Positions 43,560-53,390 of a DNA stretch of 64,000 nucleotides are shown here, one piece after another. Position numbers and translations under genes: made by a program. The stretch comes from Adiantum capillus-veneris (taxonomy: Eukaryota; Streptophyta; Polypodiopsida; Polypodiales; Pteridaceae), in NCBI GenBank assembly GCA_014529385.2, contig CM043945.1:143292741-143356740 (forward strand). Direction: 5' to 3'. The stretch's first letter is position 1. Each line of letters opens with the position of its first letter. The notes under the pieces are model-generated. The model was not told where the DNA came from, did no database searches, and worked only from the letters and a program-made list of their open reading frames with translations.

Positions 43560-44123
43560 TGTTGGCATCTTATGCATTGTTGTCGCTGTTTAGCCTCAGA
43601 TTGAGCGTGTATCTTCCTCAATTCTGTTTGTGCCTTGGCTGCCTTTTTTTCATGGATGGCACGTAGATCCGCTTGGCTTAAAGGATCATAATATCTTTTA
43701 AATTTGCTACCATTGAGGAAGTTTCAACTCCATCAAGAGTCTCCACACGAATGGTTCCTTGTGGGATAATTTCACATACTCTATATGGTCCTTTTCTCAC
43801 ATATTTTAACTTTTTCTTTTCGTTACGCACTCCATACATAAGGACTTTATCACCAACATTGATATCCTTGTTCTTTAGATGACGATCAAACCATTTCTTC
43901 GTCCTATCTTTCTCCACAAGTGCGTTTTGCACAACCAGTTGTCTTTCTTCATCTAACCTTTCAAGGATATATAAGCGCTTAACTAAAGGGTTACCATCCA
44001 AACCTTCTTGTGAAGCTACACGCAAACTAGGAATCACAAACTCCCATGGAATAACTGCTTCTTGGCCATTTACCATCTTAAATGGTGTGAAGTTAATGAC
44101 AACTTTGTAAGTAGTACGATAAG
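43560..44123 (-). pseudogene. Gypsy copy 2: end of integrase core, C-terminal domain and linker
   Basis: YRTTYKVVINFTPFKMVNGQ, EAVIPWEFVIPSLRVA, RTKKWFDRHLKNKDINVGDK, KKKLKYVRKGPYRVCEI and IRVETLDGVE; a deletion then shifts the frame before the basic linker (about 43690). The high-coordinate end at 44123 is where the chromovirus LTR begins. Confidence 0.85.
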
Positions 44124-45715
44124 TGTAACATTTAATGGCCTAAAATCTTATGTGTAGCGGAAATTAGCATGAACATAGTGAGCATTTCATTAGAGTTGAT
44201 TCCTAATGAGAATTACAAGAGTGCTTGGGTGGAGAGAGCAACAAAAAGCATAACACCTAGTTAGATAGCATCGACAATACTTTCAAAAGAGAGAGCAATT
44301 AAGCTATTGACAACAGTTGAGGACCGGGTTTGCATGGAGCCGGTCCCCCCTCCAAAAGGCTTTGTATTATGGTTTCTCCCATCAAGAGAGACATTGTACA
44401 ATACAATTCTTTGTGTTCCTTCAAGACGAGCTAGTGCAATGAAGATGGAAGCTTCATACACCAAGCAAAACACTTAATCAAACACAACTTGAATTATCCC
44501 CGTTCTCAGACCCAAGACCTCACACACCTTCGAAGATGGTGAGAGCTAGCAGGGTATGAGAGTAGATTGAGAGGAAAAAGAAGTATCTTACGAGAAAGAA
44601 GTACATCTCCTCACATAATCACTCATATTAGCATAGCTTAGCTTAGTAATTAGCTTGGTAGAGAAGATGAGCATGCATTGAAGCTTGGCTCTTGGTTGGA
44701 TTTGCATCCACATGCCAAGAGAGTGTTGATGTAGGCTTCTATCTCACAAGCTTGGAGTAGGTGATGAGCTCTCCATTAAAGCTTGGGAGGAGATAGATTA
44801 TTTTCCCTTCACACATGGTCAAGTGTGAGAGTGTGTGTGTCAATGCCAAGCAAAAATCAGCCCCCTCTCTCTCTTGGGCGAGCCCTAGCTGCTAAGTTAG
44901 TCTGGCTTTTGCCTCATTGGACCTCCCCAGGTCAAGCCAATAGGGATTAAGCAGCATAAGTGATAGCCTTCTGACATGTGTCCCCCTTTCCCCTTTTGTG
45001 AGAGCTTTAGATAATTAAATAATTAAACTAAACTCTCATTGGACCCCTTTGCCTCCTGGCCAATAGGAATCAGGCAAGCCATGGGGCTCCTGAATGCTCA
45101 TTGGACCCCTTGGGAGACTGCCCAATAGTCTTCTAGGACACTTAATTCTTATTGGTTTCTTTTATTAAATGTTTTTAAATTAATTAAACTAGATTTACTC
45201 TAGCTTAATTCTCATTGGTCCACTTCAAGGGTCTTCCAATAGGAATTGGGCACACCTTGTGGGCATCTGGCCTAGGGAGCTGACATGTGTCCCTCATTCC
45301 CTTTGTGTAAAGGGAGCCTGTGTGTGTGTGTGTGTGGCTTTCTCTCTCATCCCCTAGCTTTGGGGCTCGCCCCCTCCCATGTAGGGATGTAGAAAGACTT
45401 TTTGGGCACACACTAAGCATCCAATTTTCCCTAAGGTTGACCTTTGGACACAACCTTTGAATTTTGGAACCTTAGCATTTTGGAAGTCTTAATGGGCTGA
45501 ACCTTAGGGTCTTTTTAGCCCGTTGTTTCACATGGCTCTTTTGCAGATGGCCCCCCCTTTGGATCCCTATTTTCCCTCCTTTGGATCCCTACTGTGGCCG
45601 GTCTGCTAACTTAACCAATATTCTAGCTTTTTCTCCCTTGGCACTTCCCCACATTAAATGATCAGTTTAATATGAGAAAATCATTTAGGAGAATTAGATA
45701 TTGATTATTATTACA
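44124..45715 (-). repeat. 3' LTR of chromovirus fragment
   Basis: 1592 bp. On the minus strand it starts TGTAATAATAATC at 45715 and ends AAATGTTACA at 44124. Very similar to the LTRs at 48390-49329 and 57063-58686. Confidence 0.9.
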
Positions 45716-46075
45716 TTACCTCTCTCTTGAAATCATAGTCGTCCTCGACTATGGTGTAGAGAAGATAAAGCATATGCATGAGTCCTTTTCTTAGCGGGTA
45801 GAGGATCCCTATGTTACCCTACGACATCATTCCATAATGGATGACTAGTCCATTTGGCGCTTGAGAGCCTGAGGCTGCCGCAAGCATGTCTGCACATTAG
45901 TCCTATCAATCTTCCATAGTAAAGTGACAAGCTCTACTTGGTGTTCGGGAGACGTCGTCTCCGCAAACTTGATCTAAGCATGCATACTACTTCATTTTTG
46001 TGCAAAAATAAAGAAAAAGAGAGTCTTATAAGACAAAAAAAAATTTTGTTCATTTTTAACATTTTGTACATTTGC
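45716..46075 (-). other. 3' untranslated region and PPT of chromovirus fragment
   Basis: A purine run (TTTCAAGAGAGAGGTAA) lies directly before the LTR on the minus strand. The rest matches 49330-49578 plus 51124-51234 of the full-length element, and it provides the empty site for the solo LTR found there. Confidence 0.8.
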
Positions 46076-47793
46076 TTACTCTTGGGAAGCATTGTAAGCA
46101 TTGACAAGGTTTAGGTTATCCTTTAATTGTATGCCTTGCATCCATCTAGCATCTTCAAAAGGATAATTCTTAAACTTAATAAGATATCGTCTGATAGTCT
46201 TACCGCCTCTTAATACCTTGTCTTCATGTCGGAGAATGGACTCGGGCTGCAGCACCTCCTCGTGGTCCTCGATCTCCGGTGGGTCTTCAATAGTTGGTTC
46301 TTGAGGTGGCTCTCCTTTGTAAGGCTTTAAGAGGCTCACATGAAAAGCATTGTGTATGAGCCAATGATTGGGCAACTTAAGTTGATAGGCCATCTCATTG
46401 ATTGGCCTAAGAATCTGGAAGGGACCATAGTACCTTTTTGCTAGTTTAGCATAGTACTTTTGGTGGCCCGTAGGATTCTTGCCCGTCGTGTGCCTTAATC
46501 GAGCCTTGGGAAACTTTAACAAGACCCAATCGTTTTCTTTAAAGGCTTGGGCTCTTCTGTGCTTGTCAGCAGCAGCCTTTTGCCTTTGCTGTGAGATAGA
46601 GATAGCATCCTTAATCTTTTGGAAAGATTCTTGTAGGTCTCGGCTATACTCATCTGCAGCGAAGATCTTCCCATGTACCTTAAGTAGCAAGGGACTTTTT
46701 GATCTTCCCTCAATTACCTCGAAAGGTGCTTTTCCTGTAGAAGTATGTACAGTGTTATTGTAAGCATACTCTACTAAGGGTAAGTACTTCTCCCATTGGG
46801 ATCTTTGATCTACTTCAGTTACATAGGCTTTTAGTAGATCGAGAATGGTTAGGTTAGCTATTTCACTTTGGCCATCAGTTTGTGGATGATAGGCCGAAGA
46901 GAAGTTTAGCCTTGTTCCTAAATTCTCAAAGAGACCCTTCCAGAAATTACTGGTCATTCTAGGATCTCTATCCGACACTATGGACATTGGCAAGCCATGG
47001 TACTTGAAAATTTGTGAAATGAAGAGGGTTGCCATTTGATGGGCTTTGATAGTCTTTTTGACAGGTATAAAATGAGCTTGTTTACTGAACCTGTCTACTA
47101 TCGTCCATATTCCCGTATTCCCATGGATAGACTTAGGCAATCCAAAGATAAAATCCATGGATATGCTCTCCCACGGTGAATTAGGGATTGGCAAGGGTTG
47201 AAGCAATGCAAGTTGGTTTCCTCTATCAAATTTTGTCTTTTGACATACCACACATTTGGAAACATACTCATGTATGTTCACTTTCATGGTAGGCCAATAG
47301 AAATATGTTTCAATTCCCTTTAGGGTAGACTGAATCCCTCTATGCCCCGCATATGGGGGAGCATGAGATTCATACATTACTTTCTCACGTAGTGAGTTAG
47401 TAACGCATAGTCTATTGCCATAGAGAAGATAACCATCTTGTAAAGTAAATGGTTCTTCTTTCTTCCCTAATGCAAGGGCTGAAATCACATCTCTAAAATC
47501 GGGATCAATAGCATACTCATCTATCATTAAAGATAGATCATTGTGAGTTGCTATGGAAACCGCATTCACTCTCGGGCGTCTTGAGAGTGCATCGGATACT
47601 TGATTATGCTTGACAGCAATGTGAGCAATATGAAAATGAAATTGCGAAAGGAAATTTGCCCACCTCATTTGTTTGTCGGAGAGCTTGGTCTGCGTCATGA
47701 AGTACTTAAGACTTTGGTGATCCGTTCGCTGAATGAAAGAAGTCCCCAATAAATAGTGCTTCCATGCATCAACCTTACGTGTAGTCTTGGCTT
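46076..47793 (-). CDS. Chromovirus RNase H C-terminus, integrase and chromodomain (fragment)
   Basis: Uninterrupted frame: WKHYLLGTSFIQRTDHQSL (RNase H), HHCC zinc site (HAPPYAGHRGIQ then KCVVCQKTK), integrase core with catalytic D in SISMDFIFGLP, D in VSDRDPRMTS and E in YHPQTDGQSEIAN, and a chromodomain-like end (PESILRHEDKVLRGGK, RYLIKFKNYPFEDARW). Nearly identical to 51699-53372. The open frame continues upward to 48028 through unrelated sequence, making a chimeric 650-codon frame. Gag, protease and RT are absent, so the fragment cannot transpose by itself. Confidence 0.9.
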
Positions 47794-47868
47794 CTGCCCA
47801 CTTTGTCACATAGTCAGTGGCAACAATAATATATCGAGATTGAGCTGAAAGACCCTGGGAATTACTGT
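47794..47868 (-). pseudogene. Integrase core remnant of gypsy copy 2
   Basis: SAQSRYIIVATDYVTKWAEA then KTTRKVDA, the region around the first catalytic D of gypsy integrases. It differs from the chromovirus integrase and is joined in frame to the RNase H of the chromovirus fragment. Confidence 0.7.
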
Positions 47869-48028
47869 AAATGATCCTTTGCTCAACCACCCTTTTTATA
47901 GCCCCTTCTCCAGTGGGCAACCGGCCCTTGGCCAGGTCCTTGACCTCCAGGGTGGCCCTTGGCCTGACATTACTCCCCCCTTGGAGAAGCGTTTTTGTCC
48001 TTGAAAACAAAAGTGGTAGGATCTTCAT
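47869..48028 (-). repeat. LTR-like fragment with TATA box
   Basis: The minus strand has CAAGGACAAAAACGCTTCTC, a G-run (CCAAGGGGGGAGTAATGTC), GGCCAAGGGCCACC and GGGCTATAAAAAGGG. This is the layout of a pol end, PPT and LTR start with a promoter, from another LTR element. Confidence 0.5.
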
Positions 48029-48384
48029 AAGAACATCAATGTTTTACACAGTGGTATCCCTCATGGACCCAACTGTTTGTTTGATTGAAACATGGTGCAG
48101 TAGGAGGTCCAATATAATCAAGAATAACATCTTGATTTTGCACATTGTTGTCCATTTGCAACCATCTTGTGTTATTGGTTCCAATCCATTCATAATGTGT
48201 AGACTCCATTTAGAACGCACATGAGCATGCGAAACAAGTTATCAAAATAAAGGTGTACCTGAAAGAGTACCGCTTTTCACTTTCCATGAAGGTAACTTGC
48301 TGAAATAACTCATCATCCAAGTATAATCCCTTGACTTGTTCTCAAATTTCATCAGTAAACAACCCACCATAACTAGTGTTCAAG
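48029..48384. other. No gene recognised
   Basis: About 350 bp of unique-looking sequence up to the target site of the full-length chromovirus. Confidence 0.4.
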
Positions 48385-48389
48385 GTTGA
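48385..48389. repeat. Target-site duplication GTTGA, left copy
   Basis: Matches 58687-58691 on the other side of the chromovirus. Confidence 0.8.
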
Positions 48390-49329
48390 TGTAACATTTA
48401 ATGGCCTAATAACTTATGTGTAGCGGAAATTAGCATGAACATAGTGGGCATTTCATTAGAATAGATTCCTAATGAGAATTACAAGAGTGCTTGGGTGGAG
48501 AGAGCAACAAAAAGCATAACACCTAGTTAGATAGCATCGACAATACTTTCAAAAGAGAGAGAAATTAAGCTATTGACAACATTTGAGGACCGGATTTGCA
48601 TGGAGCCGGTCCCCCCTCCAAAAGGCTTTGTATTATGGTTTCGCCCATCAAGAGAGACATTGTACAATACAATTCTTTGTGTTCCTTCAAGACTAGCTAG
48701 TGCAATGAAGATGGAAGCTTCATGCACTAAGCAAAACACTTAATCAAACACAACTTGAATTATCCCCGTTCTCAGACCCAAGACCTCACACACCTTCGAA
48801 GATGGTGAGAGCTAGCAGGGTATGAGAGTAGATTGAGAGGAAGAAGGAGTATCTTACGAGAAAGATGTACATCTCCTCACATAATCACTCATATTAGCAT
48901 AGCTTAGCTTAGTAATTAGCTTGGTAGAGAAGATGAGCATGCATGGAAGCTTGGCTCTTGGTTGGATTTGAATCCACATGCCAAGAGAGTGTTGATGTAG
49001 GATGTGCAAAGACTTTTAGGGCACACACAAAGCATCCAATTTTCCCTAGGGTTGACCTTTGGACACAACCTTTGAATTTTGGAACCTTAGCATTTTGGAA
49101 GTCTTAATGGGCTGAACCTTAGGGTCTTTTTAGCCCATTGTTGCACATGGCTCTTTTGCAGATGCCCCCCCCCTTTGGATCCCTATTTTCCCTCCTTTGG
49201 ATCCCTACTGTGGCCGGTTTGCTAGCTTAACCAATATTCTAGCTTTTTCTCCCCTGGCCTTCCCCACATTAAATGATCAGTTTAATATGAGAAATCATTT
49301 AGGAGAATTAGATATTGATTATTATGACA
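48390..49329 (-). repeat. 3' LTR of chromovirus, internally deleted
   Basis: 940 bp against 1624 bp in the 5' LTR. About 690 bp are missing between GTGTTGATGTAGG and ATGTGCAAAGAC. The junction has TGTAGG, which occurs at both edges of the deleted piece in the 5' LTR. Confidence 0.9.
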
Positions 49330-49578
49330 TTACCTCTCTCTTGAAATCATAGTCGTCCTCGACTATGGTGTAGAGAAGATAAAGCATGTTCATGAGTCCT
49401 TTTCTTAGCGGGTAGAGGATCCCTATGTTACCCTACGACATCATTCCACAATGGATGACTAGTCCATTTGGCGCTTGAGAGCCTGAGGCTGCCGCAAGCT
49501 TGTCTGCACATTAGTCCTATCAATCTTCCATAGTAGAGTGACAAGCTCTACTTGGTGTTTGGGAGAGGTCGTCTCCGC
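49330..49578 (-). other. PPT and 3' untranslated region of chromovirus
   Basis: The minus strand has CAAGAGAGAGGTAA next to the LTR start TGTCATAATAATC. No gene. It is interrupted at 49578 by the solo LTR and resumes at 51124. Confidence 0.8.
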
Positions 49579-51123
49579 TGATGGGGGCTTTTCACAAGCC
49601 AAGCTCCCATACCCCTCTTCTCTCGTCCCCACCCCATGAAAACCCCCTCTTAGGGAGGGAGTGATAAAAGGCATTGGAAAAAAGTAAGAAAAAAATAAAG
49701 TATGATTATGTAAATATATAAGAAAGGTAAAATAGACCACCTCATGCCTCCGGGGTAGCCCATCCCCACCTTGCCTCCTTTTTCTTCATTGTTGCCTCGT
49801 CGGGTGTCCCTTTTCCTCTCCTCCACTCAAAAGGTCAACCCCCTCTCTCTTCCCCTTGTCCTTTCTCCTTTCTCTCTCCCCTCAAGCTACCCCACCTCTC
49901 ACCAATAATGCATCATAACTCACCAATAATGCACCCTAACTCACATGCAACTTACCCTATCTTCCAAAATAGTATACCCCACCCCCTCTTTCTCTCTCCT
50001 ATCATATCCCATGACCCAAATACCCCCCTCTCTCTCTAAAGGGTGCCATGTCTCTTGTCTTGTAGCTAAATAACCTCCCCCACACTCACACACACTCAGT
50101 TTCACTGAAAAAAGCTGCCCACAGACCCATCCCCACCGGGTGGTTACCTGATTTTTCTTGTGTTCACACACATCTGCACTTAGATTCACCTCTGAACACA
50201 CTCCCCTCTCTCCCCTCTTGTAATTAATTTATTCTCCATGTCACCTCTCACTTTTTTTTCATCAACCCATCTCTCTCTCTTAGTCTCTCTCTCATGAGAC
50301 TGCTATTCTGGCACATATACCCACAGCCAGACAAGTGGGGCCCACAGTCACATGGCCTATGTAGATAATGATTTCTTTATTTATAAATTCTAGAATTTCT
50401 CCCCCCTCCTCCCCTATATAAAGAGGGGTCACCATCACACTAACCACACACACAACATCACCAAAGAACACACTATGCACTGTGTGTGCCTAGTGCACAC
50501 ACACACCCACACCATCACCATCACCGCAATCACCATGCTTGTCTTGAGCATGACCTCTACACCCTTGGCTATGGAAGATGAAGGGCAACTAAATGAAGGA
50601 TGATGGCCATAACCCTCATGCGAGTCTTCGCCATCAACTCCCACCTATCCGCCATGTGCTCTACCACGCTCTCCTTTCTCATTACCCTACCCTATGCTCC
50701 CCATTTCATCGCCTTATTCTCTAAATAAAGCTTGAGGTTTTGTGAGTATGTTTTCTTGCAATGTTTTGCCCATGTGAGGTGTGCGGAATCGCCACCTAGT
50801 CTTGTGTTTGGAGTGAGATTGTGTATGTGTGAAGGGTGTGCGGATTCGCCATCCTTTTGTGGTGCCTAAGTACTAAGCCGCTATACCTCCTCCCTCACTC
50901 TCTCTCTCTCACTTGATCTCATTCCCTTTCCTCTTCATCATTGCTCCCAAGCATCCATCTCTCTTGGATGAAAACTTTGTTATGGTGGTGTGTTGTTTGC
51001 GTCCTAGCCGCTGAAGCTATGTGGTGCCCCCTGTTTGCTTTACCATGACAGGCTCGAGGCGCGCCATTCGGTCCCCGGTGTTTTAGAGGCCGTCGGGGTT
51101 CGGGGTTCGCTTTGCTCCCGTCA
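49579..51123 (+). mobile_element. Solo LTR in the chromovirus 3' region
   Basis: 1545 bp, TGATGGGGGC at the start and GCTCCCGTCA at the end (imperfect inverted ends, TG...CA). It is flanked by CCGC at 49575-49578 and 51124-51127. The uninterrupted sequence is seen at about 45973-45985 of the sister fragment. A TATA-like CTATATAAAG lies at 50414-50423 and an AATAAAG polyadenylation-type signal near 50724, both on the plus strand. No internal retroelement genes, so it is a solo LTR, left by recombination between two LTRs. Many CT/CA-rich simple stretches inside. Confidence 0.8.
50414..50423 (+). promoter_or_regulatory. TATA-like box of solo LTR
   Basis: CTATATAAAG, followed about 300 bp later by an AATAAAG signal. 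This fixes the orientation of the solo LTR as plus. Confidence 0.5.
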
Positions 51124-52007
51124 CCGCAAACTTGATCTAAGCATGCATACTACTTCATTTTTGTGCACAAATAAAGAAAAAGAGAGTCTTATAAGACAAA
51201 ATTTTTGTTCATTTTTAACATTTTGTACATTTGCTTACTCTTGGGAAGCATTGTAAGCATTGACAAGGTTTAGGTTATCCTTTAATTGTATGCCTTGCAT
51301 CCATCTAGCATCTTCAAAAGGATAATTCTTAAACTTAATAAGATATCGTCGGATAGTCTTACCGCCTCTTAGTACCTTGTCTTCATGTCGGAGAATGGAC
51401 TCGGGCTGCAACATCTCTTCTTGGTCCTCGATCTCCTGTGGGTCTTCAATAGTTGGTTCTTGAGGTGGCTCTCCTTTGTAAGGCTTTAATAGGCTCACAT
51501 GAAAAGCATTGTGTATGAGCCAATGATTGGGCAACTTGAGTTTGTTTTAGAGGCCGTCGGGGTTCGGGGTTCACTTTGCTCCCGTCACCGCAAACTTGAT
51601 CTAAGCATGCATACTACTTCATTTTTGTGCAAAAATAAAGAAAAAGAGAGTCTTATAAGACAATTTTTTTTTTCATTTTTAACATTTTGTACATTTGCTT
51701 ACTCTTGGGAAGCATTGTAAGCATTGACAAGGTTTAGGTTATCCTTTAATTGTATGCCTTGCATCCATCTAGCATCTTCAAAAGGATAATTCTTAAACTT
51801 AATAAGATATCGTCGGATAGTCTTACCGCCTCTTAGTACCTTGTCTTCATGTCGGAGAATGGACTCGGGCTGCAACATCTCTTCTTGGTCCTCGATCTCC
51901 GGTGGGTCTTCAATAGTTGGTTCTTGAGGTGGCTCTCCTTTGTAAGGCTTTAAGAGGCTCACATGAAAAGCATTGTGTATGAGCCAATGATTGGGCAACT
52001 TAAGTTG
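51080..52007. repeat. 464-bp tandem duplication
   Basis: Unit 1 is 51080-51543 and unit 2 is 51544-52007. Each contains the last 44 bp of the solo LTR, the 3' untranslated end and the last 99 codons of pol on the minus strand (51235-51534 is the extra partial copy). Because the solo LTR end is duplicated too, the duplication came after that insertion. Confidence 0.9.
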
Positions 52008-53390
52008 ATAGGCCATCTCATTGATTGGCCTAAGAATCTGGAAGGGACCATAGTACCTTTTTGCTAGTTTAGCATAGTACTTTTGGTGGCCCGTAGGATT
52101 CTTGCCCGTCGTGTGCCTTAATCGAGCCTTGGGAAACTTTAACAAGACCCAATCATTTTCTTTAAAGGCTTGGGCTCTTCTGTGCTTGTCAGCAGCAGCC
52201 TTTTGCCTTTGCTGTGAGATAGAGATAGCATCCTTAATCTTTTGAAAAGATTCTTGTAGGTCTCGGCTATACTCATCTGCAGCGAAGATCTTCCCATGTA
52301 CCTTAAGTAGCAAGGGACTTTTTGATCTTCCCTCAATTACCTCGAAAGGTGCTTTTCCCGTGGAAGTATGTACAGTGTTATTGTAAGCATACTCCACTAA
52401 GGGTAAGTACTTCTCCCATTGGGATCTTTGATCTACTTCCGTTACATAGGCTTTTAGTAGATCGAGAATGGTTAGGTTAGCTATTTCACTTTGGCCATCA
52501 GTTTGTGGATGATAGGCCGAAGAGAAGTTTAGCCTTGTTCCTAAATTCTCAAAGAGACCCTTCCAGAAATTACTGGTCATTCTAGGATCTCTATCCGACA
52601 CTATGGACATTGGCAAGCCATGGTATTTGAAAATTTGTGAAATAAAGAGGGTTGCCATTTGATGGGCTTTGATAGTCTTTTTGACAGGTATAAAATGAGC
52701 TTGTTTACTGACACTGTCTACTATCGTCCATATTCCCGTATTCCCATGGATAGACTTAGGCAATCCAAAGATAAAATCCATGGATATGCTCTCCCATGGT
52801 GAATTAGGGATTGGCAAGGGTTGAATCAATCCAGGTTGCTTCCCTCTATCAAATTTTGTCTTTTGGCATACCACACATTTGGAAACATACTCTTGTATGT
52901 TCACTTTCATGGTAGGCCAATAGAAATATGTTTCAATTCCCTTTAAGGTAGACTGAATCCCTCTATGCCCCGCATACGGGGGAGCATGAGATTCATACAT
53001 TACTTTCTCACGCAGGGAGTTAGTAACGCATAGTCTATTGCCATAGAGAAGATAACCATCTTGTAAAGTAAATGGTTCTTCTTTCTTCCCTAATGCAAGG
53101 GCTGAAATCACATCTCTAAAATCGGGATCAATAGCATACTCATCTATCATTGAAGATAGATCATTGTGAGTTGCTATGGAAACCGCATTCACTCTCGGCC
53201 GTCTTGAGAGTGCATCAGCTACTTGATTATGCTTGACAGCAATGTGAGCAATATGAAAATGAAATTGCGAAAGGAAATTTGCCCACCTCATTTGTTTGTC
53301 GGAGAGCTTGGTCTGCGTCATGAAGTACTTAAGACTTTGGTGATCCGTTCGCAGAATGAAAGGAGTCCCCAATAAATAGTGCTTCCATGA
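51699..53390 (-). CDS. Chromovirus RNase H C-terminus, integrase, chromodomain
   Basis: 557-codon frame starting GTPFILRTDHQSLKYF. RNase H: HFHIAHIAVKHNQVADALSR. Integrase: HHCC site (HAPPYAGHRGIQ, KCVVCQKTK), then D in SMDFIFGLP, D in VSDRDPRM, E in QTDGQSEIAN, and the GPFQILRPINEMAYQLKLP C-terminal region. Chromodomain-like end: PESILRHEDKVLRGG and YLIKFKNYPFEDARWM. It is joined to the upstream frame by a net one-base shift at about 53385-53392. Family role: RNA degradation during reverse transcription and insertion of cDNA. The chromodomain can direct integration to marked chromatin. Confidence 0.92.
   Translation of the reverse strand, partial: SWKHYLLGTPFILRTDHQSLKYFMTQTKLSDKQMRWANFLSQFHFHIAHIAVKHNQVADALSRRPRVNAVSIATHNDLSSMIDEYAIDPDFRDVISALALGKKEEPFTLQDGYLLYGNRLCVTNSLREKVMYESHAPPYAGHRGIQSTLKGIETYFYWPTMKVNIQEYVSKCVVCQKTKFDRGKQPGLIQPLPIPNSPWESISMDFIFGLPKSIHGNTGIWTIVDSVSKQAHFIPVKKTIKAHQMATLFISQIFKYHGLPMSIVSDRDPRMTSNFWKGLFENLGTRLNFSSAYHPQTDGQSEIANLTILDLLKAYVTEVDQRSQWEKYLPLVEYAYNNTVHTSTGKAPFEVIEGRSKSPLLLKVHGKIFAADEYSRDLQESFQKIKDAISISQQRQKAAADKHRRAQAFKENDWVLLKFPKARLRHTTGKNPTGHQKYYAKLAKRYYGPFQILRPINEMAYQLKLPNHWLIHNAFHVSLLKPYKGEPPQEPTIEDPPEIEDQEEMLQPESILRHEDKVLRGGKTIRRYLIKFKNYPFEDARWMQGIQLKDNLNLVNAYNASQE

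Larger units (their letters stand above)
39683..47868 (-). mobile_element. Ty3/gypsy element copy 2, split by a chromovirus fragment
   Basis: Minus-strand order: integrase core remnant (47868-47794), inserted chromovirus fragment (47793-44124), end of integrase core and integrase C-terminal domain (44123-43560), retropepsin-like domain, WVPK region, an inserted LTR-like piece (42296-41531), 3' noncoding region, PPT, and 3' LTR (40391-39683). About 110 integrase residues between the core remnant and YRTTYK are missing. Confidence 0.8.

Noticed and set aside
45205-45453. Short frames repeated in all three chromovirus LTRs (44261-44473, 48527-48739, 57200-57412, 45205-45453)
   Set aside because: They recur because the LTRs are copies; no motif and no expected LTR-encoded protein.
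46479-46763. Plus-strand open frames over the integrase genes (also 55282-55746 and 55928-56236)
   Set aside because: Antisense shadows of gag and pol.
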